Assembly: GCA_030844895.1 (NCBI GenBank)
Contig: CM061233.1
Coordinates: forward strand, 48,265,937 to 48,329,936
Reading direction: 5' to 3'
From: Ambrosia x helenae
Lineage: Eukaryota; Streptophyta; Magnoliopsida; Asterales; Asteraceae
DNA length: 64,000 bases
Both the position numbers and the translations under genes were made by a program. The notes under the pieces were generated by a model. The model had not been told where the DNA came from. It saw nothing but the letters and a program-made list of their open reading frames with translations, and ran no database searches. Below, piece after piece: positions 1 through 11,233 of the stretch. The first letter of the stretch is position 1; the number at the start of each line of letters is the position of its first letter.

Positions 1-1353
1 CCATGGAGGCACTCATCATAGTTTGGTGGTCGAATAATGTACGCTCTGATCCTGACCACGTCTCAAATATTGATGTAGGTGGCCGCTGATTTTCAATCAC
101 AGTCTGCATTGACCCCGCCAAAGCCCAATTCTCCTCATATGACCTCTCTGTAAAGTCATAAAAACTTCCGCCGTGCATATGACCCGAACTACCCTGCCCC
201 AGGTCCATATGCGTACCCCTCGGTCTTTCCTCATAATCCTCTTCTCACTCGGTGGCTCATCCTCACTTTCGGGCTCATCTTGTTCGTCTGGTAAGAGCCT
301 CCTAGCATCAACTTTCAATGCTCTCCATCTTTGACCCTCTGATTTCAGTTTGTGGTACCTTTCTGATTGGGTGTATTTCCACCCAAGTCCTAATGTATTC
401 AGCTCAAATGGTTTATACTTCTTACTTTTTCCAATATCATCAGGCATGATAGCTTTTTGTTGAAACAAAAGGGCGGTAATGAGTCTACAGTAAGGAATAA
501 TCCGCCTCCCCACTGAATTCCGACACGTCCACACATGATTTAAAATTAAATACCGGAGTGGAAACTTCGGCGACCCATTCATCAAAGTATACAAAACCGG
601 AATTTCTGGAAACCGCACCTCTTGCTTATCTGCTCTCCTTGGTATCACATTTGTAATGATTAGAGCTAACAACAATTTTGCCTCAATCTTCATGTTTCTC
701 CTATACAATGTTCCGTGATATGTCCCCGGAAGGAACAAAGCTTCCAACATTTCGGTCCACTTCGGGTGCTTGTCGGGCTTAAACAACAAATCATCCAAAC
801 TAGGGAGTATATATTCCTTAGATGGCCGACTATCAAACTTTGCCAACTTCTTTAGTGTCTCGAAAGACATCTCCACTTTGACCCCGTTCACTTCACCGAT
901 TAGCTTCATTTTAGATGGTGAATCATATCTCGGACATCTCAACGTTGCCATCCATTCCTCGATCTCATCCATATACAAATACTTGTTATTTCCATCATAA
1001 CAATGCAATGCAGCTTCCCAACCCAACGCCCTAAACCGATCAACCACATTAAATGGCGCTAACTGTACTTCCTTCACATCCCTTTCACAAAGAAACGCAC
1101 CCGGTCTATCTTTTAAACTCTTCATTTGATCATGAAAGAGTGTAGCTTGCCATTCCCTTGGTTTGTCATTCAACGGACCCGATTCCCACTTGGGTTTATC
1201 ATGCCTGTTCAGTGGCACCGCTGGCGTTGGTGTTTCTTCCTCAGAATCTTCATCTCTGCCCACATACTTTCTTCTTTTATACTGTTTCGCCACCTTCTTA
1301 CCCTTCGCCTGTGAAGATGAAGTCGCTCCAAGTGCCTCACTAGTTTTCACCAT
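1..1353 (-). pseudogene. Third ORF of Athila element C, plant transposon protein / ATHILA ORF-1 type, frameshifted
   Basis: The protein lies after integrase, where Athila elements carry an extra or envelope-like ORF. The likely start is the Met at 1353 (MVKTSEALG); an in-frame Met at 1395 adds 14 residues. The N-terminus is basic and Ser-rich with an acidic stretch (DEDSEEE). The middle contains segments such as FRALGWEAALHCY, FLPGTYHGTLYRRNMKIEA and LLLALIITNVIPRR, which resemble the plant transposon protein domain common in asterid genomes. No catalytic motif, signal peptide or convincing transmembrane anchor is visible, so an envelope role is not shown. Near position 245 the frame shifts by one base in a GAGAAGAGG tract. 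The original frame then gives unrelated residues to a stop at 97, while the neighbouring frame stays open with sensible composition to base 1. The protein therefore continues outside the window. Confidence 0.6.
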
Positions 1354-1395
1354 TTTCCTATACTCAAACAAACACATCAAAACCAACAAAACCAA

Positions 1396-2240
1396 ATTAG
1401 TTCCATATGTTTAACACCTCCCCACACTTGCTTGTTAACATGGTAGTAAGTATTTGTGAACGAAAATATCATCTTTGGTTTGACGAAAATTGGGCATGAC
1501 GCCTCTACAATCTTAACATTACCAAAAGTTCACAAAATACATCTCAAAATTACTTCTACTACCATATTATTACTCAACAATATCAACATTAACATACTAT
1601 ATTAACTAACAAGCAAGTGGGTATGAACAAGCAAGAACAAAACCTCTATTTTCACAATGTAGCATCAAGATTAGTAAAAGAGAACACATACCTTTGTGTA
1701 GATGATGCTAATGTGCAAGAAAAACAAAAACTTGAAAAGCCCCAAATTTTTCGAAATCTAGGGTTCCAGATTCAGCCCCAACAAGTGTTTTTCTTTCAAG
1801 TTTCTCCCTAAAATCGGAACCCTTATGAAATTTAAGCCAAGTTAGACCCAAAAATCATGTGATTTGGTTAAGTATTGTGGTTTTTATGAAGGTTTAAAGG
1901 ATTAAGAAGATGGGTTTGTAAAGTTTCTTGGAAGAAGAAGTAAAAAGAAGTAGGTGGAAACAAAGAGTTATGGAATGGTTATTAATGTGCAGCAATAAAT
2001 TTTAATTTTTTTTTTTTTTTTTACGTTTGAACCGCCCCAGGCCCACCGTTTAATACGGTAGAACCGTTTCGAACGGTAGCCAAGACCCAGACCCCACCGT
2101 TTAATACGGTAGGGGCGTCCTACGGTAGGCATTTTGTCCAAATTGTCTGCCGTAAGGCAGTAGTTTCTACCGTGGTTTTTTTTTTCAACCCAGGCCACCG
2201 TAAGGAATGGTAGCACCGTTTAAAACGGTGGACGCTGGGC

Positions 2241-2291
<51 letters not shown>

Positions 2292-2543
2292 TAAAACCTA
2301 ACAAAACTAAAACTTTTAAAATAAAAACACTTGTAATTTTAAAACACTAAAATTACCCTACCCCTCGAAAATTCCGTGTTGTCCTCAACACAATGTTAGA
2401 ACCGTTTCGCGACCGAAACGTCCCCACACTTGTTTCAAACACGGGCTTCGATAAAAACGAAATTATGCAATAAAAACAAAATAAAACAAAGTAAAGCTAA
2501 AGCAAAAATCTACTATTTACACTACCAAACCTGGGCCTCTTGA
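1396..2543 (-). other. Non-coding spacer between integrase and third ORF of element C
   Basis: About 1.1 kb with no ORF of note. It contains a cluster of short ACCGT/ACGGT hairpins (2043-2230), an 18-base T run near 2009-2026 and a T run of about 40 bases at 2245-2286, followed by AT-rich sequence up to the integrase end. Athila elements usually have a long untranslated stretch here. Confidence 0.7.
2043..2230. repeat. Cluster of ACCGT-N5-ACGGT hairpins (internal copy)
   Basis: Four short inverted repeats with a 5-base loop are visible: CACCGTTTAATACGGTA at 2044-2060, ACCGTTTCGAACGGT at 2063-2077, CACCGTTTAATACGGT at 2095-2110 and CACCGTTTAAAACGGTG at 2214-2230, with related half-sites between. 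The same motif recurs in the 5' LTR of this element at 9710-9840. Confidence 0.85.
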
Positions 2544-5500
2544 TCATGTCTCCTCAACCGGGCTTAGAATGTAGCCCGATTTATCCATCTCCAAATAGTT
2601 GATCTCGTTGCCCTCCAAATACGGTTTCAAGCGGTGTCCGTTTACCGTTTGTTGCTTGCCAGTAATATCGTCTAAAATTCAACATCACCATACTCACCAA
2701 CCCGGCAAACTATGTAAGGACCCATCCATTTGCTTTTTAACTTCCCCGCGAACATCTTGAGTCTTGAGTTGTACAACCAAACCTTTTGACCCACTTCAAA
2801 GGTTTTCTTTCTCAACTTGGCATCATGCACTTTCTTGAGTTTGTCTTTATAAGCCGATGCACATTCGTATGCCTCATCTCGAATTTCCTCGATCTCACTC
2901 AGTTGTAATTTCCTTGTTTTGCCCGCCTCATTATAATCCGCATTCACCGTCGTTACTGCCCAATGCGCTCGATGCGTTAACTCCATCGGTAAATGACAAC
3001 CCTTTCCATATACCATGCGATAAGGCGTTGTACCAATGGGAGTTTTGTAGGCCGTTCGGTACGCCCACAAAGCATCATCCAATTTCCCCGACCAATCCTT
3101 CCTATCAACTCTTACCGTCTTCATTAGAATCTCCTTTATTTGACGGTTGGACACTTCGACTTGTCCACTTGTTTGTGGATGGTACGGTGTAGCAATCCGG
3201 TGGTTCACGCCATATCTCTTCAATAGCTTCCCGAAATTAAAATTCTTGAAATGTGAACCACCATCGCTTATAATAACTCTAGGCACACCAAACCGGGCAA
3301 AAATATTGGATTGAACAAATTTACAAACAACCGAATGGTCATTTGTTCTTGTGGCAATTGCTTCAATCCACTTGGAGACATAATCCACCGCTACTAAAAT
3401 ATACAAAAAACCGTTTGAGTTAGGAAAAGGACCCATGAAGTCTATGCCCCAAACATCAAAAATTTCAACAACCAAGATTGGTTGTAGGGGCATTTCATCC
3501 CTCTTTGAGATACTTCCCATCCTTTGGCAATTGCACAATTCCGCGCAAACTCACAAGCATCTTTGAAAATTGTGGGCCAATAGAACCCACATGATAAAAC
3601 CCGGTAACCGGTCTTGTGCCCACTAAAGTGCCCTCCACAAGCGGATGAATGGGCATGAGTAAGAATTTCTTTCACTTCCGCTTCGGGCACACATCTTCGA
3701 ATCACTTGGTCGGGTCCAATTTTGAAAAGATCCGGTTCATCCCATATGTATTGCTTCACTTGAACCATGAATTGTTGTCTTCTCTTTTTGGTCCAATGAT
3801 CCGGAATGACCCCCGTGGCTAAATAATTAACATAGTGAGCAAACCACGGTGTATTAGTAGTGGAGACCGACATCAACTGCTCATCGGGAAATCTTTCGTT
3901 TATTTCCCCAAAATCATCATTTCTATCAATCGGAATTCGGGACAAATGATCCGCCACTACGTTTTCACTTCCTTTCTTATCCCGAATTTCCAAGTCGAAT
4001 TCTTGTAACAAAAGAACCCATCGAATTAAGCGCGGCTTGGCATCTTTCTTCTCCATTAAATAACGAACCGCACTATGATCCGAATATACCACCACCTTGC
4101 TCCCCCAAATATATGAACGAAACTTATCCAAAGCATACACCACCGCAAGTAATTCTTTTTCGGTTGTGGTGTAATTGAGTTGTGCTTCGGATAAAGTTTT
4201 GCTTGCATAATATATCACCACCGGCTTCTTGTCAACTCTTTGACCCAAGACCGCTCCAATTGTTGTGTCGCTTGCGTCACACATGATTTCGAATGGCTTC
4301 GACCAATCCGGCGGTTGCAAGATAGGAGCCTTCACCAAATGTTCCTTCAAAACATTAAACGCTTGCAAACATTCATTAGTAAAATCAAATGGAACATCCT
4401 TCAATAATAAATTACATAAAGGCTTTGTAATGACACTAAAACCTTTAATAAACCGTCTATAAAACCCGGCATGCCCCAAAAATGATCTTACCCCCTTGAC
4501 ATTTTTCGGTGGTGGCAATGATGAAATAACACGAATTTTTGCCTTGTCCACCTCCATCCCTCTTTCCGAAATCACATGCCCCAACACAATACCCTCTTGC
4601 ACCATGAAATGGCTTTTCTCCCAACTTAGCACCAAATTTTTCTCAACACATCTTTTTAAAACTTTTTGTAATTCGTTGAGACAAGAATCAAAACTAGTGC
4701 CAAATATTGAGAAATCATCCATAAACACTTCTAGCGACTCTCCAACCATGTCCGAGAAAATACTCATCATACATCGTTGGAAAGTAGCTGGTGCATTGCA
4801 CAAGCCAAATGGCATCCGCCTAAAGGCAAAAGTACCATATGGACAAGTAAAGGTGGTCTTGTGTTGGTCATCCGGGTGAATTGCAATTTGATTATAACCC
4901 GAATACCCATCTAAGAAACAATAGTATTTTTGACCCGAAAGTTTTTCAATAATTTGTTCAATAAAAGGAAGTGGGAAATGATCCTTAGAAGTGGCGGCAT
5001 TCAATTTGCGGTAGTCAATGCACACTCGCCACCCAGTAACGGGTCGAGTTGCAATTTGTTCACCACTTTCATCCTTGACTACTTGAATGCCGGACTTCTT
5101 AGGTACCACTTGAGTAGGACTTACCCAAGAGCTATCCGAAATAGGATAAATAATTCCCGCATCTAACCATTTAATTACCTCCTTTTTCACTACCTCCCTT
5201 AGATTAGGATTTAACCTCCTTTGTGCTTCTCTTGTGGGCTTTGTATCTTCATTGGTAATAATCTTGTGCATCACAATGGATGGACTAATTCCTTTGAGAT
5301 CGGCAATTGTCCACCCAATAGCCCCCTTGTTTTCTTTCAACACCTTCAACAATGCTTGCTCTTGAGCCACCTCCAAATTAGAGGCAATAATGACCGGTAA
5401 AGTGTCATCATCCCCTAGGAAAGCATACTTCAAATGGCTAGGCAAGTCTTTGAGCTCCAAATTCGGGGGCACTTCTAACGAAGGTTTGGTGCCCGAATCG

Positions 5501-6195
5501 ATCTCTACCGGCAAATTATCAAACTGGTGGGACCATGGTGGTCGACCCTCCTTCAAAGCTAACACATCTTGCGTCTCTTCCTCAATCTCCAAATCCAAAG
5601 CATGTACCTGTTCAGAAAAATTACAAGCACATAATTCCATTCCATTTTGTTCATACTCACTTGGGTTGCATCCTTCAATAACATCTGCCATAAAACATTC
5701 TTCAACACCGGAATCATTAGTATTGTTAGTAAAAACATTTAAACGCATTTTCCGGTTTCCAAATGTCATGTCAACCGTTCCAAATCTACAATCAATTACC
5801 GCATGTGCGGTGTTCAAAAACGGTCGACCCAATATGACATTTTGTTGTTGTTTTGACTCGGCGGATGAGTAGTCCAATACCAAAAAATCAACCGGGTAGT
5901 AAAATTCATCAATTTTAACAATGACGTTTTGAACCATCCCCCGGGGTAACTTATGAGACAAATCGGCTAAAACAACCGTTGTCTCTACCCTAGCTAATGG
6001 ACCAAAGTCATATTGATCATATAACCCACCCGGTAAAATACTCACTCCGGCTCCAAGATCTAGCAACGCCTTTGCCATTTGAAAATTACCAACTTGAATA
6101 TTTATTAATGGCGTGCCCGGATCTTGGAGCTTAGGAGGAAGCTCCCCGTTCAAAACTGCACTCACTTGACCCGTGACATTTACCCGCTTAGGCAT
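2544..6195 (-). pseudogene. pol of Athila element C (protease, RT, RNase H, integrase), frameshifted
   Basis: The long frame from 6195 to 3442 holds protease (LLDLGAGVSILP), reverse transcriptase (first Asp in FLDGYSGYNQIA, catalytic FMDDFSIFG), RNase H (IMCDASDTTIGAVL, then YSDHSAV and ADHLSR) and the start of the integrase zinc finger (HAHSSACGGH). A one-base deletion near 3530, inside the zinc finger, moves the reading into the 3538-2672 frame. That frame carries the integrase core with Asp in GIDFMGPF, Asp in IISDGGSHF and Glu in SGQVEVSNRQ. A second shift near 2678 puts a stop after YGDVEF; the normal Athila integrase tail continues in the next frame to a TGA at 2544-2546. All catalytic residues remain, so decay is by indels rather than loss of domains. 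The ATG at 6195 is internal to the ancestral gag-pol polyprotein. Confidence 0.9.
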
Positions 6196-8769
6196 CTTTT
6201 TCTTTTGTTGCCTCTTTTGTGTACATAGTTCTTTTAAAAATTTTGCATATGCGGGTACTTGTTTTATTGCATCAAGTAAAGGAAGATTTATTTTTTACTT
6301 GTTTAAACATGTCCCACATTTCTTCTTTTTGGGGACCTCTTGATGCAACAAAATTTTTCTTACCCGGGTCAAGTAGAGCCGATGGAAATGGAACTTGATT
6401 CGGCTCATTTTCAACTTTCTCACTCTCACCCACTTCCGGTTTTTTAACATTTATTTCTTTTTGTAAAACCGGTGTACTTTCATCATTGTCACTTTCCTCA
6501 CCCGTGACATCTTCAACCACCCCCTCGACAAAACTTGGTGACAAGTCTGCCTTAAATTCTTTCCCACTTCTCAAAACACTTACATGATTAACATTAACAT
6601 TATTACCTCGTGACGAGCCATGTGACGGGTTTACCTGCGTATCGCTAGGAAGTTTGCCTTTACCTTTCTTCAACTCCGCCACATCGGTTGCCAATTGACC
6701 CATTTGAGTTGTTAATGCTTGAATGCTTTTGTCACGAACTTCGTCCTTTTGTATTCGTGCTTCATCAAGTTGATTTCGCCTTTGCATGTCTTGTTGCATG
6801 GCCTTAAGCATCTCCATGACCTCATTTCCGCTTGACGAATCATGACCCAAATTTCTTTGTCCAGTTTGAGCTTGCCCTTGGTAGCCACTATTGTATCCGC
6901 CTCGTAATTCCCTTGATTGCCTTGATTGTATGGTTGACGAGGCACATAATTACCTTGAGCAGCTTGAAAATTCGGGTTGGCTTGATTAGAAGCATTCCCA
7001 TATCTAAAGTTGGGATGATTTCGTAACCCGGGGTGGTAGGTATTGGAGTTCATGTCATAGTTTCTCCCACCCCCTTGAATTGCATTCACTTCTTCACTCG
7101 GTGTTTCTTGCACACCCACTCCACAAACTTCTGCCGTGTGACCTATCTCTTGACAAGTGCTGCAAACATTATACAATTGGTTAGTATTTTGCACATTACC
7201 ACTTTCAGCCGCATGTACCTGTGGTCTTTGAATCACATGTCTTGCCCTTCTTGAAGATTGGGCCTTCCTTTTTGAAGTCACCGCCATTTGCTCTAAATAT
7301 GCCCAATCATCTTGTTCAAAGTTTGTACCAAAAGTACCATTTGTGATGGACATAAGATCCCGTGCATCCTCCGATGTCAAACCTTCATGAAAAGCATTTA
7401 GCAATTCCCATAGTTGGATACCATGGTGAGGGCAATTTCGTAGCATCATGTTAAACCTCTCAAATGCTTCATGGAACATCTCTCCCGACTGTTGTTGGAA
7501 ACTCCTCAAACCTCTCCTTGCATCATTGGTCTTTTGCGAACTATAAAACTCATCTAGAAAGATTTGTTGCATGTCGGCCCATGTGTAAATTGATGCGGAT
7601 GGTAAAGTGTGAAACCATCTCTTTGCTTTATCTTCCAATGAAAATTGGAAAAGTACCAACTTGACATCATCCGGAGTAAATCCTTGACCCCCAATAGTGT
7701 TACAAATGGAATCATAAGTTTCCAAATGAAAGTAAGGCTCTTCCGTTGCTAGCCCCTTGAACTTTGGTAGACTTTGAAGTGCGGTTGTTCTAACCTCAAA
7801 AGTTCTTCCATTTGCATTTTGTGGAATCACTATGGGTGATGGATTATTAGTGATGATAGGCCGAAAATGTGCCTCAATTCCCCGTACAACATCACGGTGG
7901 AGTCTTCTAGGTGCTCCCAATGGCGCTCTTGGTGGACCCATTTGCCCTTGCATTGCACCTTGTGGTGCAAATTGTTGATGTTGATTCAGATGCATCGGTG
8001 GTTGTTGGTGATTTGGCCTTTGATGTTGAGCTTGCATATTTGGAGGCCGCATTTGATTTAGTGGCGTGGGATGCTGAAACTGCAATCCTTGTGGTCTAAC
8101 ATGTTGCACACCAACCGGTAGTCTTGATGGGTCTTGATATTGCAAAAGTGGTTGACTTGTTTGACCCGTTTGAACTTGTGAATCCACATATGCACCTTGT
8201 CCTCCATAGTAATACCCCTCTTCATTGTACCCTCTAAACTCTTCATCATCATACCCCTCGTCATACACATCCCTTTGAAATCTTGAATTTAGATCACCTT
8301 GAAAAGATGAATGGTAAAAACCCGATTGATTAGGTGGTTGATAAGAAGATGTGGTGTGGACAATTGTCGAACCTTGTCCTTGTGGGTGAGGGATGGTAGA
8401 AGATGATTGACCCGTAGTTGGAAAAAAATGGGAAAATGGTGGAATGGTACATGATGGATTAAAGTTAAGGTTTGGATCAATTTGGGTGGAAGTTGGTTGA
8501 GTGGTATGGCTTGGTGTCTCAGGATTGGTGGACAAACTAGGTAATGTGGTGTTGGGTGAAATGTGTGAAGAAGAAGGCATGAATGGTGAGGTCGTTTGAC
8601 CCGTTGTTGGTATTTGAGAACCTTGCATTATGTTTCTAGGGGTGAACGGTGAAGTAGGTGAATCGATGACTCTGTTTCTTCGAATTAAAACTCGGTTCTT
8701 TCTCAAAGTTCTTTCAATCTCCGGATCAAACAAAAGTGGTGATGACTCGTGAGAGCCCCTAGTATGCAT
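6196..8769 (-). pseudogene. gag of Athila element C, frameshifted
   Basis: The likely start is the Met at 8769 (MHTRGSHESSPLLFDP) rather than the upstream Met at 8823, because PEIERTLRKNR close to the N-terminus is typical of Athila gag. A long Gln/Pro-rich segment follows, then the retrotransposon gag core (FKGLATEEPYFHLETYDSIC to LLNAFHEGLTSEDARDL) and a single Cys cluster (CSTCQEIGHTAEVC) that is a CCHC knuckle. Near 6900 a one-base change shifts the reading into the 6850-6272 frame, which carries the Gln-rich coiled-coil tail. A further base gained in an A run near 6288 ends that frame just before protease. The order and spacing are those of an intact gag-pol broken by small indels. Confidence 0.88.
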
Positions 8770-8858
8770 ACACTTGATGTACCTGCACACTAAACACAAC
8801 CAGTGTAAACCCGAAAATAACAAACAAAACTATTAACTTAACACACGTTGCGCACTAC

Positions 8859-8876
8859 TCCCCGGCAACGGCGCCA
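8859..8876 (-). promoter_or_regulatory. Primer binding site of element C (tRNA-Asp)
   Basis: The plus strand reads TCCCCGGCAACGGCGCCA, the 3' end of plant tRNA-Asp including CCA, so the minus strand carries the complementary 18-base primer site. It lies five bases from the LTR end, the position and tRNA used by Athila elements. Confidence 0.93.
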
Positions 8877-8881
8877 AAATT

Positions 8882-10056
8882 TGACGTGATTGTCGTGGTA
8901 CACGTTAAATTTCCCAATTACAACTAGTGTATAGTAGTAAGAAGGTATCGAACACAGGGAGTTTGTGGAAAATGTGTTAGTTCTAGCCTTGTTAATTAAC
9001 TACAATTAAACTACTTGAATAAAAAGTAAATGATTATGCTTTGTGATTGTTTTGGTTTAAACTAAAATAATAACTAATTACCAATTCAAACTTAGAAGTG
9101 TTTCTTCAAATTATGAGAGAATGACCATTCAAGGATCCGGTTTCTCTAACACATGTGTGAATTTCAACTAGGAAGAGTTACATCGACATAACTCATGTTA
9201 AAACAATAGTTGTGGTAAAAGGGAACAAAGTACTCGGGTTATATTAACGCGAGGTTGTTTCCCGATGACCAATTAATCAATTACCAACCCCAATCCTTCC
9301 CGTGATATCTCGGTTGTTAGCAACACCAAGAACGAACGATAAAGACTAAAGATTGATAAAATAATCAACACACTACAATCAATTGTTTAAACATCACAAT
9401 AATCAAGCATGAGTACTAAATTATCATCCTAGAAATATAAGAAAAACACACAAAAGTTTAGTAGAAACCTTCACCTAGAATGATCACCGAAAGTTTAGCC
9501 CAACATAGCTTGACAATTCATCCAAACAAACATTATATTGTTCATGTTCATCAAAAACATCAAAGACAATCTTTAGATAATGTTCTCTCTAGTTTTTTGA
9601 AGCCAAAATCGCCCCCAATGATCAGCAAAAACAGTTGGAATCCGAAGTGGTGCCATAAATCTCCATCAAGGTCTTCTTAAATGCATGAGTTACAAAATTG
9701 AATCAGGGCCACCGTTTAATACGGTGCTACCGTCATAAACGGTAACATATAGAAAACCCACGGTGGAAACTAACTGATCGATGGTAGCCAAAAATGCCCA
9801 GGGGCCACCGTTTAATACGGTGGCACCGTCGCCTACGGTAGGGGCCTTCAAAAAATGATTTTTTTCTTCTTTCGTATCTTCCTCGCTCTGATCCGTTCCG
9901 GCCCGTTCCAATGCTCGTATTTCTTCGTTTTTAACTCCTTTTCACACCTGCATCCAAACTACTCGTAGTCACCCAATTCCAAGCAATATCATGATTAAAT
10001 GTGATTAATATAGGCGTTTTAACATTATAAAGGGTTGTTCCTTGAACCACCCGTCA
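8882..10056 (-). repeat. 5' LTR of Athila element C (1175 bp)
   Basis: The inner end is set by the primer site: on the minus strand the LTR ends in CGTCA five bases before it. The outer end is placed at 10056, because on the minus strand the sequence starts TGACGGG there and everything beyond aligns with LTR F near 41738. The ends form a 5-base inverted repeat, TGACG/CGTCA. The flanking GCCTT (10057-10061) is the predicted target duplication; its partner is outside the window. No coding region is seen inside. Confidence 0.82.
9710..9840. repeat. Cluster of ACCGT-N5-ACGGT hairpins (LTR copy)
   Basis: Four hairpins: CACCGTTTAATACGGTG at 9710-9726, TACCGTCATAAACGGTA at 9728-9744, one at 9805-9823 and CACCGTCGCCTACGGTA at 9824-9840. 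They start roughly 215 bp inside the LTR from its 5' end, in the promoter-bearing U3 part. The stem is conserved while the loop varies. Confidence 0.85.
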
Positions 10057-10424
10057 GCCTTGTCAGGCACCAATAGCGCTATCCAAATATTCCTTCGGTT
10101 CTCGATTTCAACACACACACAACACACGAGTAAATGGTTACAGTAGCGAGGACTCACCCCGCGTGGTGTATAAACAACAAAACCCAAGTACTCATCATAC
10201 CACTTATCATGTTTTAACTTTTGAAAACATTTTGTCATGTAAAACATTTGACATTTAAAACATTTGACATGTAAAAACATTTGACAAAATATATCTTTCC
10301 CCAAACAAAAACAGTAAAAAGGGGTCGTGACACTCACCTGAAGTACAGCGTGCATTCACCTAGCAGAGAATAGCAAGTCCAAGGTCAAGCACCTACGAAC
10401 GTCCTAGTGCGTATAAGTCACTAA

Positions 10425-11233
10425 GGTGTTGTTTGTTTTTGCTCAGAAGCACTTCTAACCTCTTTTGTCTGCACCACGCAGACGTGCGCAAACGTTTGGG
10501 GTCTGTAGATTGTTTGTTTTTTGGAAGACCTTTCACTCAAAAAGGTCTTCCTGACCTCTTCTTGGTGCAGACTTGTTCCAAAGTCTTCTAAGGTCTTCAA
10601 AGGTCTTCTCCACTTCTCTTCTCCTCACCCACCACCACCACGGTCCACCATCACCAACCACGGTCTACCACCACCAGCGTCCACCACCACCACCAGCGTC
10701 CACCAACACCGTCCACCACCACCTACCACCACCACCATCGTCCACCACCACGGTCCACCACCACCCACCACCACCATCGTTCACCACCACCATGGTCCAC
10801 CACCACCACCGTCCACCACCACCACCCACCACCACCACCACGGTCCACCACCACCACCGTCTACCACCACCACCATACTCCACCACCACCAACCACGGTC
10901 CACCATCACCGTCCACCACCACCATGGTCCACCACCACCGTCCACCACCACCAACCACGGTCCACCGCCACCACGGTCCACCACCGTCCACCACCACCAC
11001 CCACCACCACCACCACCGTCCACCACCATCCACCTCCACCGTCCACCACCACCAGACTGCTGTAAAAAATCAGTTTATTTAAATTTCAGTTTATTTTAGC
11101 AGCATGCAGACATTAACAAACAAACAGTCTTCTTCTTGCAGACTGCAGAACTTTGGTCCTCTTCTCCTACAGATGTCTGCAGATGTGGTCCACAGACTGC
11201 AGACCTTTTCCTGCAGAAAAAACAAACAGCACC
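10425..11233. mobile_element. Tourist/Harbinger-like non-autonomous element with TAA target duplication
   Basis: Solo LTR F preserves the empty site: it reads GTCACTAATTCTAT where this LTR reads GTCACTAA, then 809 bp, then TAATTCTAT. The insertion starts GGTGTTGTTTGTTT and ends with the complement of GGTGCTGTTTGTTT. Short inverted termini with a TAA duplication are typical of PIF/Harbinger MITEs. The interior is a long CCACCA-type repeat, with CTGCAG-rich arms toward the right end. No transposase is encoded. Confidence 0.85.
10624..11052. repeat. CCACCA/CCACGGT minisatellite inside the Tourist-like element
   Basis: About 430 bp made almost wholly of CCACCA triplets punctuated by GGTCCACC and CGTCCACC units. 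Open frames here translate to His/Pro/Thr runs on one strand and Gly/Trp/Val runs on the other. They are repeat artefacts, not genes. Confidence 0.9.

Larger units (their letters stand above)
1..10056 (-). mobile_element. Athila-type Ty3/gypsy retrotransposon (element C), 3' end outside window
   Basis: Reading on the minus strand from right to left there is a 5' LTR, a primer binding site identical to the tRNA-Asp 3' end, gag, protease-RT-RNase H-integrase, a long spacer with hairpin motifs, and a third ORF in the envelope position. That order and the tRNA-Asp primer are the hallmarks of the Athila clade. The 3' LTR lies beyond the left edge. gag-pol is interrupted by four frameshifts and the third ORF by one more, so this copy cannot make its proteins from one frame. 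The element sits inside the 3' LTR of element B: sequence right of 10056 aligns with solo LTR F from about 41738 onward. Confidence 0.9.

Noticed and set aside
1968..2216. 82-codon minus-strand frame in the Athila spacer
   Set aside because: It is made of the ACCGT/ACGGT hairpin repeats and a T run. No independent support.
10521..11099. His/Pro/Thr-rich frames of 169-192 codons and Trp/Gly-rich antisense frames
   Set aside because: They come from the CCACCA minisatellite inside the Tourist-like element; composition and overlap in several frames show a repeat artefact.
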